Origin: Selaginella moellendorffii
Taxonomy: Eukaryota; Streptophyta; Lycopodiopsida; Selaginellales; Selaginellaceae
Direction of reading: 5' to 3'
Assembly (NCBI RefSeq): GCF_000143415.4
Contig: NW_003314422.1
Coordinates: 133,140-197,139, forward strand
Length of the DNA: 64,000 nucleotides
Shown: positions 23,082-34,787 of the stretch, in pieces
Layout: every line of letters starts with the position of its first letter
Position numbering within the stretch: the stretch's first letter is position 1
Translations under genes and position numbers: made by a program
Notes under the pieces: generated by a model
What the model saw: only the letters and a program-made list of their open reading frames with translations
What the model was told of the DNA's origin: nothing
Databases searched by the model: none

Positions 23082-23745
23082 CTAACAATAATTTGTTTCT
23101 ACTCAAGCATTATGATAATCAAAAGACTTTTCACAATTTGAATAATTTCTTTTTGTTGTGTTTTTACAAAGCATATGCTATTGCTAGCATTTCACAATGT
23201 GTATTCTCTTTTGTAACACTATCAATATTATTTAACATTATTTTCAGATCGTATTCATAACACTCTTGGTGTTGTTTCACATTTTTCATTAATTGTTTTT
23301 TTTAAGAAGGATTTTTTTCTCCAATTATAAAAGAATGCACTATTCCATCTTTATCTGTCCACCAGCTTTGACCTGGCAATTTGCAAACACCATTTTTTTT
23401 TTCATTAGCATAATTTTATTCATTTCCTCATTACTATTATAAATGGTAGGTACAATAAATGACACTCTAGTTGTAGCATTTTGTTTTCTAACTAGTTCAT
23501 GCTTGCCAGCACAGTTTCACGCAAAATGTGCCAACCCATCAGCACATAATAGGTCCCCACTTCCTCCTCGTCCTCTAACATACAAAAGCTTCCCCACAAT
23601 CACATTTTCTCCAAGCCAACCCTAGCTTCTGCTCACATCAGTTATCTCAGTTATCGTATAATAAACTAACGTCTTGCGGTGCAAAGTGGCATGTCTGTGT
23701 GTGTATGTATACTTAATTAGTTATTTAAAATTATTTTCGCTGATA
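23082..23745. other. Intergenic, 3' side of the PPR gene
   Basis: No gene is recognised. AT-rich to about 23500, then more mixed. Confidence 0.5.
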
Positions 23746-25272
23746 TCATAAGAATGGCATATTGTTGACCAACTCGTGGGCATCAACTATATATCCAGCC
23801 CTGCCAAGCATATCAACCATACACCAGTAGTGTTGCTTTGTGGGCTTCATATCAAAATCAAACATCAAACTCATGAAGTGACTCCTCCCAGTATAAACCA
23901 TACCATCATGGCTACAAGCACTCAACACGGCCACAAAACACACCTCCTCTGGAGCGTTAGCCATCCCCAGCAAGCCAAACAACTCAAAAACTCTACAAAA
24001 TTCCTCCCTGATACAATAACCACACAGGAGCGCGCTCCACGAGACACCATCTCTTTCTGGCTGTCTATCAAACAGCTTCTTCGCGTAATCTATGATCCCT
24101 CTAGACGCATAAGCTGCCACCATCGTGCTCCAGCTGAAAAGATCCCGGCAAGGCATCGCATCGAACAAAACCTTAGCTTCTTCCAGGCTCCTGTGTAGAG
24201 TCCACAGCATGGAGTTCCAAAGCACCAGATCTTTCTCGGGTACTCCACGAAACACTTCCTTTGCCTCGTCGATATACCCTCTCTGGGCATATCCCAGCAT
24301 TAGCGAGTTCCAGGAAGCTATAGCTCTCTCGGGCATGGCGTCAAAGATCTGCTTGGCCTCCTCCAGGTGCCCACACCGAGCAAAAGCCTCGAGCATACAC
24401 GTCCACGAGACTAAACCCCGCTGTGGCATTCGATCGAAGATCCTCTTGGTAGCAACCGTGAGCTCTCTCTCGGCATAAGCACGGAGCATGATGTTCCACG
24501 ATACCATATTCCAGTACGGCATCCCTTCTTCAAACAGCTTTCTAGCCTCTTCGAATCGTCCAGCTTGAGAGTATGCCGAGAGCAAGGAGTTGAGAGTTAC
24601 CAGGTTCTTCAGTGGCATCCTCTCGACGAACTCTTGAGCTTCCTGGACCCGGCCCTGCTTAGCGTAAGCCGATAGAATCGAGTTCCAAGTTACTAGATCC
24701 ACCTGTGGCATTCCATCCAGTAAGTCCCTGGCTTGATGCAAATACCCGCTGCGAGCATATGCGCAAAGCATCGTTGTCGATACGTAGAAGTTCTTCTCTG
24801 GCATGTCATCGAACACCTGCTTGGCTTTCTCAAGGTCCCCACCCTGTGCATATAAAGCTAGCATCGAATTCCACGAGACTTGGTTCCTCTCCGGCATTCT
24901 CTGGAAGATCTCCACAGCCGACTCGGTTTCTCCCGCTTGAGAATAGGCACTGAGCATAGAAGTCCACGAGATAAGATCGTGCTGAGGCATCTCGTCGAAA
25001 ACTCGCCTGGCATTTGTTACGTACCCTCTCTGGGCATATCCAAGTATCATCGAAGTCCAGGAAGAGATGCTGTGCTCGGGCATGTCCTGGAAAATCTGCT
25101 TTGCGTCAGTGAGATGCCCGTTCTGTGCGTAGCAGTAAAGCATCGAGTTCCACAGTACCATGTCTCTTTGTGGGACTCCATCAAATATCTGTTTCGCTTC
25201 CAGTATATGTCCGGCTCGGACCTGTGATGTTAGAACTGTTGTCCACTTGACTAACCGGTGTGAGTCCACCAT
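23746..25272 (-). CDS. PPR protein built almost wholly of 31-residue S-type motifs, no E or DYW domain
   Basis: A single-exon gene of 508 residues. By eye there are about 16 tandem motifs, most exactly 31 residues, of the form VSWNSML-AYAQ-G-LEEAKQIFD-MPERD. That spacing is the S (SS) type of the PLS subfamily, not the 35-residue P type. Motif 12 (near residue 360) is two residues short. The last two motifs are the L-like FVAVLSACSHDG region and YWCMVDMLGRAG, then HELVNNMPFL and stop. Relatives normally continue into E and often DYW domains, so the C-terminus looks truncated right where E1 should begin. PPR proteins bind organellar RNA. Without DYW it would need a partner for C-to-U editing (inference). 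I see no clear transit peptide; the first motif starts within the first ten residues. Confidence 0.88.
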   Translation of the reverse strand: MVDSHRLVKWTTVLTSQVRAGHILEAKQIFDGVPQRDMVLWNSMLYCYAQNGHLTDAKQIFQDMPEHSISSWTSMILGYAQRGYVTNARRVFDEMPQHDLISWTSMLSAYSQAGETESAVEIFQRMPERNQVSWNSMLALYAQGGDLEKAKQVFDDMPEKNFYVSTTMLCAYARSGYLHQARDLLDGMPQVDLVTWNSILSAYAKQGRVQEAQEFVERMPLKNLVTLNSLLSAYSQAGRFEEARKLFEEGMPYWNMVSWNIMLRAYAERELTVATKRIFDRMPQRGLVSWTCMLEAFARCGHLEEAKQIFDAMPERAIASWNSLMLGYAQRGYIDEAKEVFRGVPEKDLVLWNSMLWTLHRSLEEAKVLFDAMPCRDLFSWSTMVAAYASRGIIDYAKKLFDRQPERDGVSWSALLCGYCIREEFCRVFELFGLLGMANAPEEVCFVAVLSACSHDGMVYTGRSHFMSLMFDFDMKPTKQHYWCMVDMLGRAGYIVDAHELVNNMPFL

Positions 25273-25532
25273 TCTCTATAGAAGTTGTCGAGAAGAGAAC
25301 AGGAACATACTCACGGTCAAGGAGGTTTTTGTCGGCAGTATGGTCATCGAAGCCGACTTCATCTTCGGCTTATATGCACGGTATCAAACTCTAGATCACT
25401 GTTCCACTAGCCCGCCTGCGGTTGAGAAGTCATGTCGTCAATTAAACTTACAGATCTCACCTTTATGGTGGTCTGACTCCTTCGAACTTGAAAACAGCGT
25501 TGTTCCTCCAAGAAGTTGTTTAGGAGAGTTTC
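25273..25532. promoter_or_regulatory. Short divergent promoter between PPR and NPF genes
   Basis: Only 260 bp separate the two start codons, which face away from each other, so both promoters and 5' leaders must share this space. TATATGCACGG near 25371 is the only TATA-like element I see. Confidence 0.4.
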
Positions 25533-27495
25533 ATGGAAGAGCCACACTGCGTCTCCGTTCGGCTTGGTGACACCAAGAACTCCGATGTAAGTTCGTTTGA
25601 TATGTGCATCGACCTGAAAGCAGGAAACAGATTAGCTTGGAAGTCGAAGCTGGATGCGACTTTACCAAAGATGGATCCGTCGATGTTTTCGGAAATCCAG
25701 CCAGGAGATCATCCACAGGCGGCTGGAAGTCTGCCAAGTTTGTTCTAGGTACTTTATGTTGTTTCTACTCAGTTCTAGCTTCTTCTGTTCCTCAGGCTAT
25801 CAAGTTCTCGGGACTATAACGTACTTTGGAGTCGCTACAAATCTGGTTCTGTACTTGATGAAGTCGCTGAATCTCAGCAACGGTGCAGCAGCAAATGCAG
25901 CAACTAATTGGGTGGGAACTTCATATGCAACTGCTTTGATCGGGGCATTCATTGGAGACGCATACCTCGGAAGATACTGGGCTTCAGTGCTGTTCGTTGC
26001 CATTCACTTCCTGGTAAAGATACATGAAATCAGTCGTATGTAGAAAACGCGATAAGATCGTCGACTTACAGGGAACGCTGCTTCTCACGGTCCAATCCGC
26101 ATTACCATCGTTCAGATCCTTGTGCAGCTCGGGCGACGTATCCAAATGTCCCCCAGCATCAGCCGGAAAAAGAACTTTCCTGTACACCGCCCTCTATATC
26201 TCGGCACTCGGAGCTGGAGGACACCAGCCATGCATGTTCGCATTGGGGGCCGATCAATTCGAGGATGGATATCCACCGGAAAGCCGGAACAAGAGCTCCT
26301 TCTTCAGCTACTTCCTCGTCGCATCTTTACTAGGCTCGCTCTTCGTGACCGTGATCTTGTCATACGTGGAAGTAAACCACAGCTATGCCATCGGCTACGG
26401 CATTTCCACTCTCGCTATCGGACTGGCAGGACTTACGTTCATAGCCGGTATCACGTCCTATAGGCACTTCAGGCCGGGAGGAAATCCGTTTCGTCGTGCC
26501 ATTCAGGTTGTTGTAGCAGCTGTTAGAAAATGGGAAGTACCTGTACCGACGGACAGTTCCCTTTTGCACGAGGCCAGTTCCTCGGACACCGTTGGGAGGC
26601 GAATTTTCCACAGTAACCGCCTAAGGTAGACTAGCCTGTTTTCCACATATTGACGAGAGCTTCATGGAACAGCTTCCTTGACAAAGCGGCAACGCGAACG
26701 GAGCAGGACCATGGTGGTGAAGTCAGCCGATGGAAGCTGTGCACTGTAACTCAAGTCGAAGAGGTCAAGTGTATCGTCCTGATGGTGCCTCTCTGGATCA
26801 GCTCCTGTATATACCAGATGGTTGAAGCTCAGGTGACCACCACGTTTGTCGAGCAAGGCGCTTGCATGGATAACAAGTTTGGACTGCTGCACCTGTCACC
26901 GGCGTCGCTCTACACTTTCTACACTCTAGCAGTCATCGCCGCCACTGTTCTGTACGAGAAGCTTCTCGTCCCAAGTCTACGAAAGGTGACTGGAAACCAG
27001 AGAGGTATAACCATCCTCCAAAGAATGGGCATCGGAAATGTCATCCTGATAGTCGCTATGATGGTGGCTGCTGGAGTTGAAAGGAAACGGCTTCAGGTAG
27101 TACGAGAACACCACCTCGCCGCTGATGCCGTCTCGACTGTTCCCATGACAATCTTCTGGCAAGTGCCGCAATACGTCTTGTCTGGTTTAGCGGAGGTTTT
27201 CACGTACGTAGCTCAAACCGAGTTCTTCTACGACCAGGCCCCGGACGGCGTGAGAGGGATCGGGAGTGCGTTGTCAATGGCCAGTGTCGCTGTTGGCAAC
27301 TACCTCAGCACACTCACAGTGACCGTTTTGAACGACGTCACGCAACAAGGAGAGTGGCTGCCGCGGAACTTAAACCAAGGCCGCCTCGATCTCTTCTTCT
27401 GGGTGATGGCAGGAATCTCGGTTCTAAACTTCGGTTACTTCCTGATCTGCGCTGTCACCTACAGATACATCAATGTTGAAAAATCAGCGGAATAG
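25533..27495 (+). CDS. NPF (NRT1/PTR family) transporter lacking the ExxER motif
   Basis: Five exons (25533-25586, 25631-25748, 25796-26013, 26072-26625 and 26673-27495) join in frame to 588 residues, with introns of 44-58 bp. The first exon ends at a strong GTAAGT donor, which supports the ATG at 25533. Family landmarks are DGSVDVFGNPA, GGWKSAKFVLG, YFGVATNLVLYL, IGAFIGDAYLGRYW, PCMFALGADQFED, KSSFFSYF, SFLDKAATRTEQD, WKLCTVTQVEEVK, FWQVPQYVLSGLAEVFTYV and EFFYDQAPDGVRGIGSAL, the standard 12-helix MFS layout. NPF proteins are plasma-membrane or tonoplast carriers for nitrate, peptides or hormones; the substrate cannot be read from sequence. In the first helix, where proton-coupled members have ExxE(K/R), this protein reads YQVLGTITYFG, so transport may be proton-independent (inference). 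Confidence 0.9.
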
Positions 27496-27710
27496 AATAG
27501 GAAAGCTCCAAAAAATAAAATTCCTCACGTACAAAACAGCAAAGTCGCGCCTGCCGCTGGAATGTCCCTACAGAAAAGGATGCGGCCAGAAAAACAAAGG
27601 CTGTCAGTAGAATGGTTGTTCACCTGCGATAGAAAATCGGTGACTGGTGCTCCAGAATTGAATTAAAAACGAGGCCTGCGCTGTCGTAAGTAACACGTTG
27701 CGGCGCAAAC
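27496..27710. other. Convergent intergenic spacer
   Basis: The NPF gene and the profilin-like gene converge here. The stretch should hold both 3' untranslated regions and polyadenylation sites. Confidence 0.45.
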
Positions 27711-28569
27711 TCATGCAACAGCCTGCGAGAGTTGGTCCAGGAACGACTCAACAACTTCGGCAGCCTTACACGCCTCACAAACAGCGCCCTCGTACCTGTT
27801 GTTGTTGCCACGATGATAAATGTATAAGCAAAGGAGGAGGAGGAGGTTTGCAAGTTCTTCACTTACGTGGCTATTATAATGAAAGGTGCGTGACGAGAAA
27901 TTATGACCCCGCAACCACTTAAGTTCCTGGCATTCACGCAACGTGCGCAGTAGACGTTCTCCAAGATCGCAGTAACTAGATCTGTTTGCAAGAGTATCAT
28001 CGCTACGGTTAGAGTAATAGAACAAGGAAACCAAAACCAAAACGTCGTCGAAGAACTCTATCAGGAAGGGCTAATCCCGGGAAAGAAATACAAGAAGGAA
28101 AACATGAAAGAAGAACTCTCACGTACACTTATCGGGTCCAATGTAGAAGTAGTCCGTGTGGAGCGAATTGTTTCTAATGGCTTCCATCATGGGCCGCATG
28201 CCCGAGGGCTTAAAGGAGAGCACCTCTTGCTCGACACTGTAACGTTCCAACCACAAAAAATCCATCACAAACATTAAAGAGTCAAAAGGAGTTTCTCTCG
28301 CTCGAATCAATTCACAGCAACAGTAAAGCAAAAGAATCAGAGCTGCAAAGGAAAAGCTCCGCTTACTCACATCAATGTGTAGAAGCGCGATGGCCGATCG
28401 GCGGAGACATTGATCAGCGCGGCGCCTGTAAGAGGCTTATCTCCTGCGCAAAATCGCAAAGAAATCAAATGCGCAATCGCTCGCGCGATGGCGTCTGTCT
28501 ACCTGAGACGGAGATGAATGGCAGCGCCCATTTCTCCCACAGCCGATGGAGCGTCGCCCGGTCTCCCAT
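27711..28569 (-). CDS. Profilin-4-like small protein
   Basis: Five small exons join in frame to 149 residues: 28569-28503, 28443-28371, 28236-28127, 27981-27867 and 27795-27711. Every border is GT-AG and every phase closes. The protein runs MGDRATLHRLWEKWALPFI, then GAALINVSAD, FKPSGMRPMMEAIRNN, YFYIGPDKYLVTAI, VYCARCVNARNLSGCGVII, PFIIIATYEG, and a C-terminal helix CKAAEVVESFLDQL. The order (N-terminal helix, AALI strand, FxPxxM helix, YxxGxxKY, GVII strand, ATYxG, C-terminal helix) matches the profilin fold, and the spacing best resembles animal profilin-4, from what I recall of it. Classic plant profilins of 131-134 residues differ more. Profilins bind actin and/or phospholipids. Family assignment is inference from motif order; a generic unknown protein is the alternative. 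Confidence 0.65.
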
Positions 28570-30916
28570 CCCCGAGACAGAGAGAACCCTGTAAACCCTA
28601 AATAAATTTTCTGCTAGAACCCTAAAATCTCCATCTGGCGCCAAGTCCCAGAATTTGAAATTTTTGGAATGGATTACGTTTGATGGCGCGAGAGAAGAGA
28701 CCCACTTTTATTGGCAGCCCGCCAAAATCGTTTGTAGCCATCCCCTCCAATTGATTCCCTTTTATTTTTTCCTCTCTTTTCTTTCGTGGCTTTTGTGAGA
28801 ACACGGGAAGTTCATCCATTACATGAAGGGGTGTCTCGCTTTTTTTTCTTTGTTGGTTTTGTGAGTAGGACCCAAACCAAACCAAAACACATCACAAGCA
28901 TTTTCTTTTTCTTTATTTTTCATTTTTTATTCTCATATACTCATTTTCTTTTTTATTTTTTATACTGAATATTTTTTAGTTTTTTATTTCCTATATACTC
29001 AGAACAGGACACGAAACCGGCAAAGAGACGAGCGAATGAATTGAATCGATTCATCATTTCCTCGACCAATAACTTGTTCACATCTCTGATGCGGTGGAAG
29101 GGCTTTTGTCTTTAGAAAAAAGGATAAAAGTGGGGAAATTAGTGCTTTTCTTCCTAATAAAATACCTGGAATTGTTCTATTTCATGTGCTGGACAAACAA
29201 TGTGGGTTGTGTGATTTTGTCAAGGCATGCAAATCTATGATCTCTCCACCACACCACTACACCACCACCACTATCCACCCCACCATTGTTTGGATTGAAT
29301 TGGAGGCCCCCACAAAAGAGAGATGGCAAGCAAATCCTCTAAACTCTTATCCCATTTCACACTTTGTCACTCAGTTTTATTTATTTATAGTTTTAATTTT
29401 TAATTTTCTGGATCGAAGGAAAAGCATTGTTTGTCTTGTTCAACCCAGAGGAAAACTCGTCCCAATTTCCATTCAATGGCGAGGAAAAGGCCGGGGTGGG
29501 ACGACAAATCCAACTGATATTTTTGTTCCCTTTAAAAACTCCAGTGGTAGAGTTTCCATATCGTCTAGCAATTATATCTTATATTCTAGTGTCCCATGGA
29601 CAAAAAAATAAAGAACAGACTATCAATCAATCAAAACAAAAATAAAAAAAATTTGAAAATATTTATATAATTTGCATTTTATTAATAATAAATCGCCACA
29701 CCCAAACACACACTGTTGCTTGCAGATCTCATGTTGGTGCCTGTTGCAACATAAGAATACAAACCAATCGTGCAATGTGCCAGGCCACCGCCCAATTAAA
29801 CAAGCCCAATTAGCGCTAATAAACAAAACAATACTTAAACACGGCTAGAGGTAGAGTCAAACAAGACGATGCCTTGTTTTCTTTCCGCTATTTTTCCAAT
29901 TTTTTTTCTTGAGATGGTCTCACATTATCAAAGTTTCGGCCTATGTACATTCTCCACTCGGGAAGACAAATTGCTCGCTCTTTCTCTACTCTTCTCTGCC
30001 GAGAAACGTCTTCTTCTTTTTTTTTTCTTTTCTTTCTATCCAATCCAAGCAAGCGCTGCTGCGTCTTCGTTTTTACACACCCATCCATCCATCCAATCCA
30101 CAGTGTTGCTGCGTTGCGTAGCGACGACCAACTTTTTCCTGGGCGCATCTTTGCCCTCGTCTTCCTTGGCTGGATCCATCCATGACTACGACTCCATCCG
30201 AATCCCACCAGAGACGGTGAGCGATCCATCGATCCATCGCGCATCCCGATCACGATCACGAACGAAGACGATCGATCGATCGATCCATCGATCCATCGTC
30301 CGAGAGCATCGAGCGAGTCATGGGAAGAAGCCGCCAACCATTCCAGAGTGTATGTGTGTGTGTGTGTGTGTTCCCTTTCGAGTCTCGAGGAAGAAAAGTC
30401 CAAGTCCATCCATCCCTGTGTGATGCAACAAAACCTGTCGCGTCACTCGAGCCGATGCCTGTGGAGGATGCCCCGCCTTTCTTTTTCCCGCAGGAAAAAA
30501 ATAAAGGCGAGAGAACTTGTATACTCTGTCCCTGTTCCCCACAAATCTCCACAAGCACCACCACCACCTCCAAGAATCGATCGACGACATTATGCCATGG
30601 ACAAACTTTCCACTCCCCATCCTTCTTTTTTTTGCTTTTCCTGTGCCCGGATTCTTCTCCACCACCCTGCTTTGGCCGCCTTGTTGCTTTGTTGAGCTCT
30701 CACGCAACAACTACACTCAAAACTTACGTCCTCCTCCGCCTAAAACTTCGCAGCTACAAACCATGCCTGCCTTCCCCAAAAAGAAAATCCCTGCCTGCCT
30801 GTGCCAGAGCCACTGCTGCGTTTTCCATCCCTTGCAGACCTCCTGTGAGACGAGACCCCTGTGAGAACCTATCCCCCCTGCCTGCCTGCCTGCCTGACCA
30901 GCGTGACGGCCCCTCG
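28570..30916. other. Gene-free stretch including the likely 3' UTR of the RING gene
   Basis: No coding region is supported. The segment 28620-29860 is T- and AT-rich. From about 29870 the sequence becomes C/T-rich on the plus strand and probably includes the long 3' untranslated region of the minus-strand RING gene. Long plus-strand open frames at 29869-30423 and 30320-31486 are composition artefacts. Confidence 0.5.
30347..30371. repeat. (TG)n microsatellite
   Basis: A short near-perfect TG tract. A GATC/CATC-rich simple stretch lies just upstream at about 30260-30300. Confidence 0.8.
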
Positions 30917-32314
30917 TCACGACATATACACTTGGACGCTCGCGTTCTTGGAGTGTCTACACAGCGGGCAAGTGTCCAAGCGCGCCTCACACTCTTTGCA
31001 CAGGCACAGATGCCTGCACGGGAGCAAAAGTATGCACACGTCGTTGGACCGGCATACTCTGCAAGTCCGCTTCTCCCGGAGCTCCTTGTTCTCCTTGTAA
31101 GTCCGTGCGTGATCGTCCGCGGCGTCGTCCGGGTGGGACGACTCCGCGTCGTCGGCGTCCGTGTCCCCGACCCCCTCCCTGCTCTGTTCGCGGCTCAGCG
31201 CCACCGCCTGCTGGAGATTGCTCCGGAGGCTCGCCACCATCATCTCCCCGTTCTTGGCCTTGTTCTGCCACAGCCGCGCCTCCACCGTCAATTGCTTCAC
31301 TCGCTCCTCCAGCTCCATGTTCCTGCGGTTGATCTTCTCCATCTCTATGTCCTTCTCGCGAAGCCGCCGCGCTACGAATCGCTCCACCGAGTTCAGCAGC
31401 GCTCTGGATTGCTGCTGCTGTTTCTCCTCGATGGCTCTTCTCATTTGCTCTTCCTGCCAAGCGTAGCGATTGGTCCGTCAGTTTGAGACTCAAAGAACTA
31501 GGAAAATAAGACACAACTAACCTGAGCTCGCATCAACTGCTCGATCTCGTCTCTTTGCCGCTGCAGCTCAATCGCAATCTCCTCCACCAGCATCGACAGC
31601 CCCGTCGTGGAATTGAGCTCTAATTTCCCACAACCGGATGGTGCTGTGCTTGACAAGCGGTCGTCCGGGAAGGCCAGGCGGAGGCCTGTCGAGACTCCGG
31701 TATTGGGAGCGCCAGAGACAGGCATCGTGGACACGGACGGACGATGAAAGTCATGGACAATCTGTTGATGCTGCTGCTGCTGCTGCGATGGTGGGTGCTG
31801 CTGCTGCTGCTGCTGCTGATGCTGTAAATGGTGCTGATGCGCTGGAAGAAACTCCGATTGCCTGGGTCTCTTGTTGGAACCATTGATGCCACACACGAAC
31901 TCGTCCGTGAATTGAGCACCACTTTGCTGGACTGGCGCTGATCCTGCAACTACACGCACACCCATCTCAGAGACGCGCAAAGCGAAACAATGCAAGAACA
32001 CAACCTAAAAACATGCAAGGAAAGTAGCAAAACGATCGATCCCTGGAGACACTTACTTGAATTCATGTGTGCGATCTGGTTCACGACCCCGGGCGCGGCG
32101 CTCATGAGCTGGAATTGGACATCCTCGTGCGGCGTCCCCGACACGATGTAGGGGAATGGATTCTTGCTTCCATTCGCAGCGAAAACTTGCCTCGCCCTGT
32201 TCCACAAACATCAAGATGTAAATTCGCGCTCGCGGATTCGGGAGAGGAGATCACAAACCTCACGCGGAAATCGGCCACCGGGATCGTGGATGGATACTGC
32301 GCTTGGACAGCCAT
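30917..32314 (-). CDS. BOI/SBP1-type RING E3 ubiquitin ligase
   Basis: Four exons (32314-32259, 32196-32057, 31943-31522 and 31453-30917) join in frame to 384 residues. The start MAVQAQYPS is the conserved N-terminus of the plant BOI family. The middle contains SNKRPRQSEFL followed by a Gln/His-rich tract (several runs of 5-7 Gln, residues about 98-120). A long coiled coil follows, from EIEQLMRAQ through SVERFVARRLREKDIEMEKI to LTVEARLWQNKAK. The C-terminus is a C3HC4 RING: CRVCRSNDVCILLLPCRHLC, LCKECEARLDTCPLC, ending NASVQVYMS. Known relatives ubiquitinate transcription factors such as BOS1 and associate with DELLA proteins, limiting cell death (established in Arabidopsis). Intact. Confidence 0.92.
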
Positions 32315-33626
32315 TCTTTTCTGCGGGATTCTGGCTTCCAGAGTCGCTGCGATCTTGATTCAATGCCGGGCACGAGATCTGGAAGCGGCATTGAGAACCA
32401 TCGGCAAGGAGAGGAAATTATGCCTACCTAGGAGCTTTCTAGCCGCGGCCGCGAAGCGATTGCGAGCCCTGTTCTAAACCCTCGCCACCAATCAATCACA
32501 GGCCCGCCGATGGAATGCTTCTTTCCATCCACGCGTTCTTGCGGCCGATAGCAAACGCTGGAACAAGAATTCCCACAATCTTGATCGGCTCCCCTCTTGG
32601 AATGGCGAAATCTTGCGCGCTTTCAATCCCGCCGCGGCGCTCAAGAATCATGCAAGACTGCGCGTCCCCCCGGATTCGGCGTCGTCACAGCGCCACGATT
32701 TCAGTGCGCGGCGATCGATTCCAGGAAAAGAGAAGGAGACGATGGAATCGCTGCGCGCACCGTCAAGGCGCCGATAGAGGCGAGAGAGAGAGAGAGCCCT
32801 TTCTTTTTTTTCCTCTACTCTATAGCGCCTTCTTTCTCTTCTCTCTATTCGCCCCCACACATATAAGATTTCCTATTAAGCGCTTAAAACTTTGGCGGGT
32901 CCCTAAAGAAAAAAAAAAGATAGCCATTTTAACTTTGTAACTTAAGGACTTCCGCTAAACTTAACGCTTTCCAAACACCAGCTAAATCCGGTCACCCATA
33001 CGCCGTATGGCCCCATTACTTGGCGTATGGAGTTGGGCCACTGGCACAAAGTCCGAGCGTACGACTGGTACGTTACGCGCTGATGTTATTGGGAGTGGTC
33101 CAAACGGCAAAGAGAGGGCGGCGCCTCCACGCATGGGGAAATGACCCCCGCATGCCGTCAATTTTATTTTCCTTCTTGCGGTTTTAACCGTACGCGCTAA
33201 CCTACTGTAAAAATGCCCCCGATAATTAGGGCAACTACGACATTTTTTAAAGAGAGCTGCCTTTTTGTTTCCGAATTAGAGGTGGCGTATATTCCAGTTG
33301 GCCACGTGGCCACTGGCCTGGTGTGTGCATGAGGCTGTATTATTTTTCCATGCTTTTCTCATACATCTTCGCGGCGAAGTTGGTGTTTCAAGCCCAAATT
33401 AAGGAGCGGACTCGCCGATCTTTGATAAAATTAAAACAACGCGGGCGTGGCAAATTTAACCACGCCCCCACGCCGAGACAGCGAGAGAATATTTTTCTAT
33501 CGATTTCTTTCTATTTCTTTTTCCGGAAATTTCCGAAATTTTTAATTCCCGGAAAAGTAAAATTTCTAGGTAGCTTTGACTGCGAGGGAGTCGCGTCGCC
33601 CAATCAGCGTCACTCTCACAAAGGGA

Positions 33627-33630
33627 GTGT

Positions 33631-33665
<35 letters not shown>
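33627..33665. repeat. (GT)n microsatellite
   Basis: About 39 bp of GT dinucleotide with one TT interruption. Similar shorter GT-rich stretches occur at 35830-35875 and 35983-36017. Confidence 0.85.
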
Positions 33666-33668
<3 letters not shown>

Positions 33669-34765
33669 ATCATATTGATGTGTGGTGCCGGTGAATAGTT
33701 TTTGGGTAGAAAGCGTCGGGAGATTGCATCATCATTGGGGTTGTTGCAATGATTGCGACAAGCGCGTACGTTCGGGGCCGTACACGTGGCGCCAAGGCCG
33801 TGCCCTAGTACGGACGCGCGGGGGGTGGGAATATCCGTCCCATTCAAACACACGGTTCTTCTACTAAAGAGGGGGGCCACAGAGCACCCAGTGGGGAGGG
33901 AGCTCCAAGTTTCATTGTGAGTGTGAGCGAGCGTGAGTGAGAGATTGAGTGAAAGCTGCTGCTGCCCAAGAGCGCCTTTGTTTTCTTGCTGCGTTTGTCA
34001 AACCAATCAATCGAGCTGGGTCTGGGTCTAGGTCTGGACGAATGGACTTGTATGGCCAGAGAGAAAGGGAAAGAAAATTTGCAGCGGCCCTCTCGACAGG
34101 AAGGAAAGGGAGAGAAAAAAAAAAAAATGGGGCACTGGGTAAGAACTGGAATGGAGTGAATTGAATGGGCAGCGACACCACCACTAGTCGGCTGTGACAT
34201 CACTTTAAAAGCAAAAAAACCACCAAGGCCCGGGTGGGGGAGGAGACGATCTCCCAGAAAACAAAGAGCGGAGGAAACCGTTTGGATTGCGAGGAATCTA
34301 ACATTTATGAATGGCGACCATTGATGCTGGCTAGAGCTGAGATCCAAATTGAGAAAGGTGTGGTGCAGAGAAGACAGATTGTGTTGTGCTATATATATAT
34401 ATTTTTTAATTCCAGACTCCTATGTGGCAGCCAGCATCAGCACCACGTGTCTGCCACATGGGACTCAAACATTGTGAAAAAAGAGAAAATTCCAAAACCA
34501 GGCTGGTAGTGTCCAGCATTATTGAGCAGTGGATGCAGAATGGACTGAGTGGTGAGGTTCCATATTCCATGTTGGGTAGGGTCTGGGTGGGAGTGCAGCA
34601 GATTGTGCAATGCCAAAGCAATACATTGACAAGCAGGAATGGCATCCTACTCCTAATCCTAGGTAGAAACTTTCTGTGCCTTCGTGGACTCTCCTCTTGT
34701 TTACTTTTGGTTTTCTTTCTTGGTTCTTTGTTGGTGGGGTTTGAAGGAGTAGGTTGAAGGTCCTG

Positions 34766-34787
34766 CTGCTGCTGCTGCTGCTGCTCC
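34766..34787. repeat. (CTG)n trinucleotide microsatellite
   Basis: About seven CTG units, followed by an imperfect CTCCTG/TTCTGC tail to about 34805. Confidence 0.75.

Noticed and set aside
24090-25570. Plus-strand frames opposite the PPR gene
   Set aside because: They are antisense shadows of a regular 31-residue repeat protein.
30320-31486. 388-codon plus-strand open frame antisense to the RING gene
   Set aside because: It mirrors the coding strand of a clearly recognised BOI-type gene and has no family match; CT-rich composition keeps it open.
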